From positions 106,542-170,541 of the forward strand of contig NZ_JAKCFI010000016.1 of assembly GCF_021412625.1 (NCBI RefSeq): a stretch of 64,000 nt of DNA, in the 5' to 3' direction. The notes under the pieces are model-generated. The model ran no database searches. It saw nothing but the letters and a program-made list of their open reading frames with translations, and was not told the DNA's origin. Below, one piece after another: positions 25,058 to 33,056 of the stretch (position 1 is its first letter; the number at the start of each line of letters is the position of its first letter). Source of the stretch: Myxococcus stipitatus. GTDB lineage: Bacteria > Myxococcota > Myxococcia > Myxococcales > Myxococcaceae. The translations under genes were made by a program, and so were the position numbers.

Positions 25058-25367
25058 GGGCGGAGGGGACGCGCCTTGGCTGCTTTGTCGCGAGGCGCGC
25101 TCCAGCATGGCGTGGACGCCCGCCGCAGCGCGTGAGGCGGATGCTTCGTAGCGAGGCGTGCTCCAGCATGGCGTGGGCGCCCATCGCGATGCGTGAGGGA
25201 TGCGGGCTCACGGTGAATCTGCTCGTGCAGGCAGGCTCGCCGCGAACTGCGCTCCAGCGTGGCGTGGACGCCCGTCGCCGCGCGTGCAGGCGGAGGGGAC
25301 GCGCCGGAGTTGCCTCGCCGCGAGGCGTGCGCCAGCGTGGCGCTCGCCGCCCGGCGCAGCGCGTGAC
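25021..25367. repeat. Degenerate tandem array derived from the 3' end of the kinase gene
   Basis: A core of about 39 bp (GCTCCAGCGTGGCGTGGACG and the following 19 bases) occurs five times, at about 25021, 25099, 25160, 25251 and 25329. The spacings are 78, 61, 91 and 78 bp. The first copy is the coding end of the kinase gene including its TGA; the others are non-coding. Copies 1-2 and 4-5 also share the spacer GGCGGAGGGGACGCGCC. The region 25058-25429 otherwise contains no gene. Confidence 0.85.
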
Positions 25368-25429
25368 GCGTGGTCGCCCTCGGGTCGTCACGAGCGAACT
25401 CGGGCGTCGCGCGGAGGTAGAGTCCCGGC

Positions 25430-26083
25430 ATGGCCACTCCCCTGCGCTTCTGCCTGGACTACCTGTCCCCCTACGCCTACCTCGCCTGGACCCGGATGCC
25501 CGCGCTCGCCGCGCGCCACGGCCGTGTCGTGGAGCCGGTGCCCGTGCTGCTGGCCGGCCTGCTCAACGCCACCGGCAACATCGGTCCGGCGGAGGTGCCC
25601 GCCAAGCGCGTCTACATCTTCAAGCACACCTTCCGCATCGCCCACGAGCTGGGCGTCCCGTTCGCGCCCCCGCCCTCGCACCCGTTCGTGCCGCTGCTCG
25701 CCCTGCGGGTGACGGCGGCCGTGGAGGACCTGGAAGCCCGGGCGCGGCTCGTGTCGGCGCTCTACGCGGCGGCCTGGGGCGGGGGAGGCGGGGTGGAGAC
25801 GCCCGAGCAGGTATCGGTGGCCATCCGCGCCGCCGGGCTGGACGCACCGGCGCTGCTCGCCGCCGCCCAGCGCCAGGACATCAAGGACCGCGTTCGCCAG
25901 AACACCGAGGAGGCGCTCGCGGCGGGGGCCTTCGGGGTGCCCACGGTGCTCGCGGACGGCGAGCTGTTCTTCGGCATGGACTCGCTCGGCCACCTGGAGC
26001 GCTTCCTCCGGGGCGAGGACCCCTTGCGCCAGGTCGACCTGGCGCGCTGGCGGGACCTGCCAGCCACCGCGTCCCGGCGTTGA
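25430..26083 (+). CDS. DsbA-family protein, 2-hydroxychromene-2-carboxylate isomerase-like
   Basis: The 217-residue thioredoxin-fold protein begins FCLDYLSPYAYLAW; the conserved Ser-Pro-Tyr replaces the CxxC of DsbA, as in HCCA isomerases and kappa-class glutathione transferases. The late GAFGVPTVLADGELFFG motif carries the cis-proline. Such enzymes are glutathione-dependent isomerases or transferases in aromatic catabolism. No naphthalene pathway is present, so the substrate is open. Confidence 0.88.
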   Translation: MATPLRFCLDYLSPYAYLAWTRMPALAARHGRVVEPVPVLLAGLLNATGNIGPAEVPAKRVYIFKHTFRIAHELGVPFAPPPSHPFVPLLALRVTAAVEDLEARARLVSALYAAAWGGGGGVETPEQVSVAIRAAGLDAPALLAAAQRQDIKDRVRQNTEEALAAGAFGVPTVLADGELFFGMDSLGHLERFLRGEDPLRQVDLARWRDLPATASRR

Positions 26084-26166
26084 TCAAGGCTTCTTCGCGC
26101 ACGGGATTCCGCTAGGGTGCCCCGGTGGCCGGCCCTGGGGTGGGCCACGTCCCGGGTGCTCCACGC

Positions 26167-26817
26167 ATGAATGTCCTCGCCCAGCTGGGCATCGTCGTCA
26201 CTGGCCTGGTGTTCGCCGTCGTCCTGCTGGCGCTCAACTTCTGGCGCGCCATCCTGTTCCTCTTTCCCCACAGCGTCCGCGTGGAGCCGGAGGCCCCGGC
26301 GGACCAGATGGACCTGCCCCTGGAGCTGGCGGAGACGGCCACCCAGCTGGCCAACCTGGGCTTCGTGCCGCTGGGCAGCCACGAGGAGCGGCCGCGGCTG
26401 CAACGCGCCACGCGCTCCTATGACTGGGCCCACCCGGGCGAGCGCGTGTTCGCCACCGCCTACCAGGCGGCCGACGGCTCGCCCCGGCTGTACTTCCTCA
26501 CCCCCCTGGCGCCCGAGGGCTTCGTCATCACCGCGGGCTACCGCCGCCCCGCGCTGGACCTGCCCGGTGGCGTCTACCGGAGTGGTTCACTGGAAGACGC
26601 TCCGCCCGAACGGCTGTTGCGAGCCCACCTGCGGCGCATGGAGGGCGTCACGCCCGCGGGCGATTTCTCCTGGGAAGGTCGTGTGGAGGCCGGGCGTTCC
26701 TGGTATCGGGGGCTCGGCCGGAAGGAGATCCGCCGACAGAACCTGCAAGGGTTGTTGTGGACGGTGATGGCGCTTGCCATCGTCGCCAGCGCCTTCCTGG
26801 GGGGGCGCGCGACCTGA
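26167..26817 (+). CDS. Membrane protein of unknown function, two helices
   Basis: I do not recognise this 216-residue protein. A strong N-terminal membrane helix (residues 5-35) and a C-terminal helix (about 190-212) flank a soluble domain of about 150 residues rich in Arg, Pro and aromatic residues. ATG 26167 is preferred because the hydrophobic helix starts right after it; a GTG 42 bases upstream is an alternative. It is followed by a thiolase gene after 76 bp. Confidence 0.75.
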   Translation: MNVLAQLGIVVTGLVFAVVLLALNFWRAILFLFPHSVRVEPEAPADQMDLPLELAETATQLANLGFVPLGSHEERPRLQRATRSYDWAHPGERVFATAYQAADGSPRLYFLTPLAPEGFVITAGYRRPALDLPGGVYRSGSLEDAPPERLLRAHLRRMEGVTPAGDFSWEGRVEAGRSWYRGLGRKEIRRQNLQGLLWTVMALAIVASAFLGGRAT

Positions 26818-26893
26818 CGCCTCCGAAGGCCCCTTTTTTGTTCCGTCCGCGCGCGTGCACCGCGCGCCCCTTGAGAGTAGGTAGACGAGCACC

Positions 26894-28090
26894 ATGAAGA
26901 GCGTGTCCAAGTCCGAGGAAGTCTTCTTTCTTTCTGGCAAGCGCACCCCGTTCGGGACCTACGGCGGCAGCCTGAAGGACCTCAGCGCCACCGACCTGGC
27001 CGTGGAGTCCGCGCGTGCCGCCCTCGCCCAGGCGAAGGTGTCTGCGGAGCAGGTCCAGCACGTGGTGTACGGCAACGTCGTGCAGACGAGCGCGGACGCC
27101 ATCTACCTGCCGCGCCACGTGGGCCTGCGCACCGGCGTCCCCATCCCGGTGCCCGCCCTGGGCGTCAACCGGTTGTGTGGCTCCGGCTTCCAGGCCTTCG
27201 TCACGGCGGCGGAGATGATGCTCACCGGCCAGGCCGACTGCGTGCTCGCCGGTGGCACCGAGTCCATGAGCCAGGCGCCCCACGTCATCCGCGGCGCGCG
27301 CTGGGGCCTGCCCCTGGGCAAGGGCAACCTGGAGGACATGCTCTGGACGGCGCTGACGGACAGCTACACCGGCAACGCCATGGCGCTGACCGCCGAGCAG
27401 CTCGCGGTGGACTACGCCCTCACGCAGGACCAGGTGGACGAGTACGCGGTGCTGACGCAGAAGCGCTTCGCCGCGGCGCAGGAGGCCGGCCGCTTCCAGG
27501 ACGAGATCGCCCCCGTCACCCTCAAGGGGAAGAAGGGGGAGACGGTCGTCGCCAAGGACGAGCACAACCGCCCCGAGACGACGGTGGAGGGCCTGCGCAA
27601 GCTGCCCAAGGTCTTCAAGAAGGACGGCGTGGTGCACGCGGGCGCGGCCAGCGGCATCTGTGACGGCGCGGGCAGCATGGTGATGGCCACGGGCGGCTTC
27701 GTGCAGCAGCACGGGCTGAAGCCCATCGCGAGGCTGGTGAACTGGGGCATCGCCGGGTGCGACCCCAAGGTGATGGGCATCGGGCCCGCGCCGGCCATCC
27801 GCAACCTGCTGGAGCGCGCGCAGTGCAAGCTGTCCGACGTGGACCTCTTCGAGGTCAACGAGGCCTTCGCGCCGCAGTACCTCGCGGTGGAGAAGGAGCT
27901 GGGCCTGCCGCGCGAGCGGACCAACGTCAACGGCGGCGCCATCGCCGTGGGTCACCCGCTGGGCGCGTCTGGCGCGCGCATCACCACGACGCTCGTCTAC
28001 GAGCTCAAGCGCCGCGGCGCCCGTTATGGTATCGGCTCCGCCTGTATCGGGGGCGGCCAGGGCATCGCGGTGCTGGTCGAGGCGCTCTGA
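26894..28090 (+). CDS. Acetyl-CoA C-acyltransferase (thiolase)
   Basis: The 398-residue thiolase contains the acyl-accepting Cys in NRLCGSGFQAF near residue 95, the Glu-containing FEVNEAFAPQYL, the catalytic His in GGAIAVGHPLGASGAR and the second Cys in GSACIGGGQG. It cleaves 3-ketoacyl-CoA or condenses acetyl-CoA. No other beta-oxidation gene is adjacent, so direction and chain length are undecided. Its stop overlaps the start of the next small gene (TGATG). Confidence 0.95.
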   Translation: MKSVSKSEEVFFLSGKRTPFGTYGGSLKDLSATDLAVESARAALAQAKVSAEQVQHVVYGNVVQTSADAIYLPRHVGLRTGVPIPVPALGVNRLCGSGFQAFVTAAEMMLTGQADCVLAGGTESMSQAPHVIRGARWGLPLGKGNLEDMLWTALTDSYTGNAMALTAEQLAVDYALTQDQVDEYAVLTQKRFAAAQEAGRFQDEIAPVTLKGKKGETVVAKDEHNRPETTVEGLRKLPKVFKKDGVVHAGAASGICDGAGSMVMATGGFVQQHGLKPIARLVNWGIAGCDPKVMGIGPAPAIRNLLERAQCKLSDVDLFEVNEAFAPQYLAVEKELGLPRERTNVNGGAIAVGHPLGASGARITTTLVYELKRRGARYGIGSACIGGGQGIAVLVEAL

Positions 28091-28338
28091 TGCCCGCACA
28101 CGACTTCCAATCGGGACGCGAGATGACCAACGAGGTGGACGCGAAGACGGCCCGGGAGCGGGCCAAGGCCATCGCCGAGCAGCGCCGCGCGGAGCGTCGC
28201 AACCGCAAGCGCAAGTGCGTGGTCTGCGGCGTGGAGGAGAGCGACAAGACGCCGCTCACCGCGCACCCGGAGGGCATCGGTCCGGCCTGCAAGGACGAGG
28301 TCGCCTGCCAGGTGCGCCGCGCCGCCACCGGACGGTGA
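28090..28338 (+). CDS. Small Cys-motif protein coupled to the thiolase
   Basis: The 82-residue protein has a strongly basic, helical N-terminal half rich in Arg, Lys and Ala. The C-terminal half contains CVVC and, about 20 residues later, CKDEVAC, a likely zinc ribbon. ATG 28090 overlaps the thiolase stop, which implies translational coupling; ATG 28123 is the alternative start. I do not recognise the family. Confidence 0.7.
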   Translation: MPAHDFQSGREMTNEVDAKTARERAKAIAEQRRAERRNRKRKCVVCGVEESDKTPLTAHPEGIGPACKDEVACQVRRAATGR

Positions 28339-28550
28339 GCCCGGGGTGGGAGGGGGCCCGGGCCCGACGCGCCCGGCCCCAGGCCCTCCGTCGGCTGCGT
28401 GACTGTGGGAGATGTGCCCCTGGCGCGCCGTGCCCGTCCGGGAGGCCCCAGGTCCTCCGAGTCCGGTAAATCGGGCCCGTTTCTTGATGGCGGAATCGTC
28501 TCGGGGTAAACGTCCAGAATCTCAGCTTGAGACTCGAGACGAGGGTCGGA

Positions 28551-28751
28551 ATGGGCGTTACCAGCTTCACGGGAGTCAAGGTGTTCTCCACCACGCTCGC
28601 GCGTGATCGCGAGAACATGGGTGAGAACATCACCAAGTGGCTCAAGGAGAACTCGAACAACATCGAGGTGGTGGACAAGGTGGTGACCCAGTCCTCGGAC
28701 AAGGAGTTCCACTGCCTGACCATCACGATTTTCTACCGCGCGAAGGCCTGA
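28551..28751 (+). CDS. Small protein of unknown function
   Basis: The 66-residue protein begins MGVTSFTGVKVFSTT and has an alternating hydrophobic pattern suggesting a compact alpha/beta fold. ATG 28551 follows a GAGGG site about eight bases upstream. Codons for Asn, Lys and Ile are more frequent than in the neighbours. A TTGATG-N17-TAAACG pair upstream (about 28482-28510) is a weak promoter candidate. There is no signal peptide or known motif. Confidence 0.65.
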   Translation: MGVTSFTGVKVFSTTLARDRENMGENITKWLKENSNNIEVVDKVVTQSSDKEFHCLTITIFYRAKA

Positions 28752-28895
28752 AGCCTCGGCGGACGACGCATCGAGACGATGTGTGAGGGCGCTCTCTCCC
28801 GGGGACCGGGTGGGGCGCCCTTCGTCGTTTGGGGTTGCGAAGATGCGCGGCTTCCACCACCTTTGGTCGACTGAAAACCCGTCGTGGAGGATGGA

Positions 28896-29621
28896 ATGCG
28901 ACCGATGCGCAGCTTCGGCGGCCGAGGCGGCGGTGGGTGGGGACTGCCCGGCCTGGAGACGATGGCGTCGAAGCTGGCGGTGGGGCTCGTCGCGGGCTCC
29001 GTGCTGTTCCTGCTGACGGCGAGCGGCAAGGGCGCGCTGCTGCTCTTGTGGCCCAACTCCGTGTTCGGCCAGCTCTTCGCCTGGCAGCCGCTCACGTACG
29101 CCTTCGTCGAGGACGACCCCATCAGCATCCTCTTCGGGGCGTTGCTCCTGTGGTCCATCGGCGGGTGGCTGGAGAGCACCTGGGGCGCGAAGCGCCTGCT
29201 GCTGGTGGCGGTGGGGTGCACGGCGCTGGCGGGCTACATCCTCGGTGTCGTGGGCCTGTTCCTGCCGCTGCCCGGCGGGTACCGGGGCGGCTGGGTGATG
29301 GGCTCGGTGCTGTGGGTGGCGTACGGGCTCGTCATCGGCCGGGGGCAGACGAACTTCTGGGGCATCCCCCTGTCGGGCAACGCCTTCGCGGCCATTGGCG
29401 CGGGCTTCGTGGTGCTGCGCGTGCTGACGGCGGGCCTCTTCAGTCAGCTGCCGCACGTGCTCGCGCTGGTGCTGGTGTTCGCCTACGTGCGCGGGGCCAG
29501 CCCCAAGCGGCTGCTCCTGCACCTGCAGCACTGGCGCCTGCAGCGCCAGCTGAAGGGCCGCTCCAAGCACCTGCGCGTGGTGTCCAAGGACCGTCCGGAC
29601 CGGGACCAGTACCTCAACTGA
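28896..29621 (+). CDS. Rhomboid-like multi-pass membrane protein without catalytic dyad
   Basis: The 241-residue protein has about six membrane helices. The segment FAWQPLTYAFVEDD, then ILFGALLLWSIGGWLESTWG, has the spacing of the rhomboid fold around its first loop. The usual GxSG serine motif and the late catalytic His are not recognisable; the corresponding helices read GGWVMGSVLW and SGNAFAAIGAG. It is thus probably a pseudoprotease (iRhom/derlin/TMEM115-like). A basic cytoplasmic tail of about 40 residues follows. ATG 28896 has GGAGG five bases upstream. Confidence 0.78.
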   Translation: MRPMRSFGGRGGGGWGLPGLETMASKLAVGLVAGSVLFLLTASGKGALLLLWPNSVFGQLFAWQPLTYAFVEDDPISILFGALLLWSIGGWLESTWGAKRLLLVAVGCTALAGYILGVVGLFLPLPGGYRGGWVMGSVLWVAYGLVIGRGQTNFWGIPLSGNAFAAIGAGFVVLRVLTAGLFSQLPHVLALVLVFAYVRGASPKRLLLHLQHWRLQRQLKGRSKHLRVVSKDRPDRDQYLN

Positions 29622-29639
29622 GGCCGGGCCCCGGGCCCG

Positions 29640-31280
29640 TCAGTGGGCCGCCTCCGGGTGCCCGTACTGCTTGAGCTTCCGGTAGAGGGTGGCCACGCCG
29701 ATGTCGAGCTGCTCGGCGGTGCGCGCGCGGTTGCCGGCGTTCTGCGCGAGCACCGCCAGGATGTACTCCTTCTCCATGTCCTCCAGCCGGCGCGGGTTGC
29801 CGGTGGGCACCAGGCTGGGGGGCGCGGCGCGCACCTCCTCGGGCAGGTCCTCGCGCTCCACGCGGGCGCCCTCGCACAGGGCCACCGCGCGCTCCAGGGC
29901 GTTGCCCAGCTCGCGCACGTTGCCGGGCCACCCGTAGCGCAACAGCTGGTCCGCCGCGTCCGGGGCCAGGCCCGCCACCTTGCGTCCCAGCCGCTCCGCG
30001 GCCTCCGCGAGCAGCAGGCGCGCCAGGGGGAGGATGTCGTCGCGCCGCTCGCGCAGCGGCGGGATTCGCAGCTCGATGACGCGCAGCCGGTAGAACAGGT
30101 CCTGGCGGAAGCGGCCCAGGCGCACCTCCTCGGCCAGCTCGCGGTTGGTGGCGGCCACCACGCGCACGTCCACCTTGCGGCTGAGGTTCTCCCCCACGCG
30201 CCGCACCTCCTTCTCCTGGAGCGCGCGCAAGAGCTTGGCCTGCATCGACGGGGGGACCTCGCCCACCTCGTCGAGGAACAGCGTGCCGCCGTGCGCGGCC
30301 TCGAAGAGGCCCGGTCGGTCATGCGTCGCGCCGGTGAAGGCGCCGCGGGCGTGGCCGAACAGCTCGCTCTCCAGCAGGCTCTCCGTCACCGCCGCGCAGT
30401 TGACGGCGATGAAGGCCTTGTGCGCGCGCGAGGACTCGTCGTGGATGAGGCGCGCGATGCGCTCCTTGCCCACGCCGCTCTCGCCGGTGACGAGCACCGT
30501 GGAGTCCACCTTCGCCGCGCGCCGAGCCAGGTTGATGACCTTCTGCATGGCCTCCGAGCGCGCCACCATCCCCGCCGGGTCCTCCGTCACGCCCGCGCGC
30601 GCCAGCGACTGGCGCTTGGCGCGCAGCTTGCGCTCGGCCTGCTTCAGCGCGTCCGTCACCTGCGCGAGCACGCCCTCCATGCACTGCGTCTCGTAGAAGC
30701 GCAGCACCTCCTTGCACTCGGTGCTCCACTCCTCCGACGGGCGCCCGACGATGTGGCACGCCGCGTCGCCCATGCCCACGCACTTCACCTCCGTGCAGTA
30801 GATTTCGCGGCCGTTGACGTAGCTCATGTAGCCGGAGGCGAAGCCGGTGAGGCTCCAGCACACCGGGTGGTCCGCGCGGCCCAGGTGGAGCAGGTGCTGC
30901 TCGGCCTCGTACGAGTCGCGCCACTGCGCCTCCGCGAAGGGCTCCGGTCCCTCCTCCGGCTTGCGCTCCACCCGCTCCACGCGCACCTGGCCCTGCAGCG
31001 TGTGCAGCCGCCCGCCCGCCCGGCGCCACAGCGACTCGTCCTTCCACGGCACGGCCGTCTTCATCGCCTCCGCCGTCCGCCAGCCGTGCGCGTACCCCAG
31101 CCGCGTGAAGATGCCGCGCGCGGCCGTCACCCCCATCAACCCCACCAGCTCCTTGCGCAAAAGCCCCAGGGCCACCGGGTCCATCAACAGCACCCGCTGC
31201 CCCGCGAACTGGATGAGCCCGCCCCCCGGCTCGAACGACAACAGCTCGCCCAGGTCCAGCAGCTCGAATGGCCCCGCCAC
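29640..31280 (-). CDS. Sigma-54-dependent activator with XylR-type aromatic sensor (XylR_N/V4R)
   Basis: The 546-residue protein has three parts. The N-terminal XylR_N and V4R domains (about 1-200) include ASGYMSYVNGREIYCTEVKC and a later Cys, matching the V4R cysteine cluster. The AAA+ domain contains Walker A GESGVGKE, the sigma-54 contact loop GAFTGA and FLDEVGE. A Fis-type helix-turn-helix ends the protein (ARTAEQLDIGVATLYRKLKQ). This is the XylR/DmpR/MopR plan, in which aromatic compounds bind the N-terminal domain and relieve inhibition. GTG 31280 follows GGAAGGGAG. It is divergent from a dioxygenase-family gene with a matching -24/-12 promoter, the presumed target. Confidence 0.93.
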   Translation of the reverse strand: MAGPFELLDLGELLSFEPGGGLIQFAGQRVLLMDPVALGLLRKELVGLMGVTAARGIFTRLGYAHGWRTAEAMKTAVPWKDESLWRRAGGRLHTLQGQVRVERVERKPEEGPEPFAEAQWRDSYEAEQHLLHLGRADHPVCWSLTGFASGYMSYVNGREIYCTEVKCVGMGDAACHIVGRPSEEWSTECKEVLRFYETQCMEGVLAQVTDALKQAERKLRAKRQSLARAGVTEDPAGMVARSEAMQKVINLARRAAKVDSTVLVTGESGVGKERIARLIHDESSRAHKAFIAVNCAAVTESLLESELFGHARGAFTGATHDRPGLFEAAHGGTLFLDEVGEVPPSMQAKLLRALQEKEVRRVGENLSRKVDVRVVAATNRELAEEVRLGRFRQDLFYRLRVIELRIPPLRERRDDILPLARLLLAEAAERLGRKVAGLAPDAADQLLRYGWPGNVRELGNALERAVALCEGARVEREDLPEEVRAAPPSLVPTGNPRRLEDMEKEYILAVLAQNAGNRARTAEQLDIGVATLYRKLKQYGHPEAAH

Positions 31281-31391
31281 GGTGTACGACTCCCTTCCAG
31301 AGTGAGCTGTCTCTCTATCGTTTTGAGATGTTCCGCGCACGTGAAGTTGTCGACTTGGAGTCATTCCAGGGGGTTGGCGTGTCCGGTGTCC

Positions 31392-31407
31392 TGGTCTCCG
31401 TGTTGCA
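31392..31407 (+). promoter_or_regulatory. Candidate sigma-54 (-24/-12) promoter
   Basis: TGGTCTCCGTGTTGCA has GG and GC exactly ten bases apart and matches the TGG and TTGCA ends of the sigma-54 consensus. It lies 17 bp upstream of the dioxygenase ATG (31424), leaving a very short leader. The neighbouring gene encodes a sigma-54 activator. Confidence 0.5.
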
Positions 31408-31423
31408 ACGGGGCCGGTCCATC

Positions 31424-32290
31424 ATGGGAGAGGGCTTGGACAGGCGCGAGGTGCTTCAAGCGGCGGCGGCCGGGGTGGCGGGCGTGCTGCGGGGCGGCTC
31501 GGGAGGCGGGCGGGCGGGCGCGCTGTTCGTGTCCCATGGCTCGCCCATGGTGGCGTTGGACGCGGACGCGTACCCCCAGGCGCTGCGGCGCTTCGGGGAG
31601 GGCGTGGGGGCGGTGAAGGCGCTGGTGGTGGTGTCCGCGCATTGGGAGACGGCGGGCGAGGCGCGCGTCACCGCGAGCGCCAGGCCGCCGCTCGTCTACG
31701 ACTTCTACGGCTTCCCGGAGCCGCTCTACCGGCTGCGCTATCCGGCGGTGGGCGCGCCCGCGCTGGCCCAGGACGTGGTGGCGCGGCTGTCCGCCGCGGG
31801 CATCCGGGCGGCGGCGGACCCGGAGCGCGGGTTGGACCACGGCGCGTGGGTACCGCTGCTCCACATGTTTCCACAGGCACCGTTCCCAGTGGTGCAGGTG
31901 TCGATGCCGAGGGGCGCGAGCGCGGCGGACGTCGCCCGGATGGGGGAGGCGCTGCGGCCTCTTCGCGGCGAGGGGGTGCTGTTGATGGGCAGTGGTGGCA
32001 TCGTCCACAACTTGCGCCGCGTGAATTTCCATCAGAAGGACGCGTCCCCGGAGCCGTGGGCCCAGGCCTTCGACACCTGGGTTGCCGGCAGGCTCGCGGC
32101 GCGCGACTTCGCGGGCTTGCAATCATGGTTGGATGCACCGAATGGGAGGCTCGCGCATCCAAGCGCCGAACATTTGTTACCGCTGTACTTCGTTCTCGGA
32201 GCAGCCCTCCCCGAGGATGGCCTCACGCAGGTATTCGAGGGCTTCCATCACGGAACCTTGTCGATGCGCAGCTTCGCGCTGCGCGCTTGA
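31424..32290 (+). CDS. Extradiol ring-opening dioxygenase family (DODA-type) protein with Tat-like signal
   Basis: The 288-residue protein carries the DODA/LigB signature ALFVSHGSPMVALD with the first metal histidine; further His candidates occur in VSAHWE and LDHGAWVPL. The family cleaves catechols or DOPA in an iron- or zinc-dependent way. ATG 31424 yields an N-terminus DRREVLQAAAAGVAGVL, a twin-arginine-like signal (RRxxL), unusual for this normally cytoplasmic family. It is divergent from an aromatic-sensing sigma-54 activator, which fits an aromatic substrate. A longer frame to 31328 has no ribosome site. Confidence 0.88.
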   Translation: MGEGLDRREVLQAAAAGVAGVLRGGSGGGRAGALFVSHGSPMVALDADAYPQALRRFGEGVGAVKALVVVSAHWETAGEARVTASARPPLVYDFYGFPEPLYRLRYPAVGAPALAQDVVARLSAAGIRAAADPERGLDHGAWVPLLHMFPQAPFPVVQVSMPRGASAADVARMGEALRPLRGEGVLLMGSGGIVHNLRRVNFHQKDASPEPWAQAFDTWVAGRLAARDFAGLQSWLDAPNGRLAHPSAEHLLPLYFVLGAALPEDGLTQVFEGFHHGTLSMRSFALRA

Positions 32291-32323
32291 ACCCGTAGTC
32301 CCAATCACAGGAGCACACACCCC

Positions 32324-32938
32324 ATGAAGACCCCCCTGAAGAGCGCGGTTGCCCTGCTGGTCGCCCTGCCGTCCCTGGCGTTCGCCGCGAACTGGGAGAT
32401 TGACACCGCGCACTCGTCCGCGGACTTTTCCGTGCGCCACCTGATGGTGTCGAACGTGAAGGGCTCGTTCGCCGGCGTGAAGGGCACCGTCAACGTCGAC
32501 GAGAAGGACATCACCAAGTCCACCGTCGACGCGACCATCGACGCGGCGACCATCAACACCAACAACGCCCAGCGTGATGCCCACCTGAAGAACCCGGACT
32601 TCTTCGACGTGGCGAAGTACCCGACCATCACCTTCAAGTCGACGAAGGTGGAGTCCGCGGGCGAGGGCAAGCTGAAGGTCACCGGCAACCTGACCATGCA
32701 CGGCGTCACCAAGCCGGTGGTGCTGGACGTGACGGGCCCGGCGAAGGAGAGCAAGGACCCCTGGGGCAACTTCCGCTCCGGCGTCGTGGCGACCACGAAG
32801 CTCAACCGCAAGGACTTCGGCCTGACCTACAACCAGGCGCTGGAGACGGGCGGCGTGGCGGTGGGCGAGGAGGTCAGCGTGGAGCTGAACCTGGAGCTGC
32901 AGCGCAAGGCGGCGGCGGCGCCCGCGGCGAAGAAGTAG
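32324..32938 (+). CDS. YceI-family periplasmic lipid-binding protein
   Basis: The 204-residue protein has a clear signal peptide (KSAVALLVALPSLAFA) and the YceI lipocalin-like fold: NWEIDTAHSSADFSVRHLMV, DAHLKNPDFFDVAKYP and LTMHGVTKPVVLDV. Members bind isoprenoid or amide lipids in the periplasm. AGGAG precedes ATG 32324. It begins 33 bp after the dioxygenase gene, so the two may be co-transcribed; a strong terminator follows. Confidence 0.93.
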   Translation: MKTPLKSAVALLVALPSLAFAANWEIDTAHSSADFSVRHLMVSNVKGSFAGVKGTVNVDEKDITKSTVDATIDAATINTNNAQRDAHLKNPDFFDVAKYPTITFKSTKVESAGEGKLKVTGNLTMHGVTKPVVLDVTGPAKESKDPWGNFRSGVVATTKLNRKDFGLTYNQALETGGVAVGEEVSVELNLELQRKAAAAPAAKK

Positions 32939-32968
32939 TCGGCGCACCGAGGCGCGCTGAAACGACGA

Positions 32969-32999
32969 GGGGCTCCCACGGAGGTGGGAGCCCCTTTTT
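32969..32999 (+). terminator. Intrinsic terminator after the YceI gene
   Basis: GGGGCTCCCAC and GTGGGAGCCCC form a perfect 11-bp stem with a 4-base loop, followed by five T's. It closes the dioxygenase/YceI unit. Confidence 0.92.
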
Positions 33000-33056
33000 C
33001 GTGGGCCTTGGCCGAGCGAAGCGGCCGGTGAGGGCGCGCTCCGCTCGAGGGAGGCC

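Noticed and set aside
25058..25429. Continuous reverse-strand frame through the repeat array as a repeat protein gene
   Set aside because: It is the mirror image of the degenerate array, starts inside the neighbouring gene's leader and has no ribosome site.
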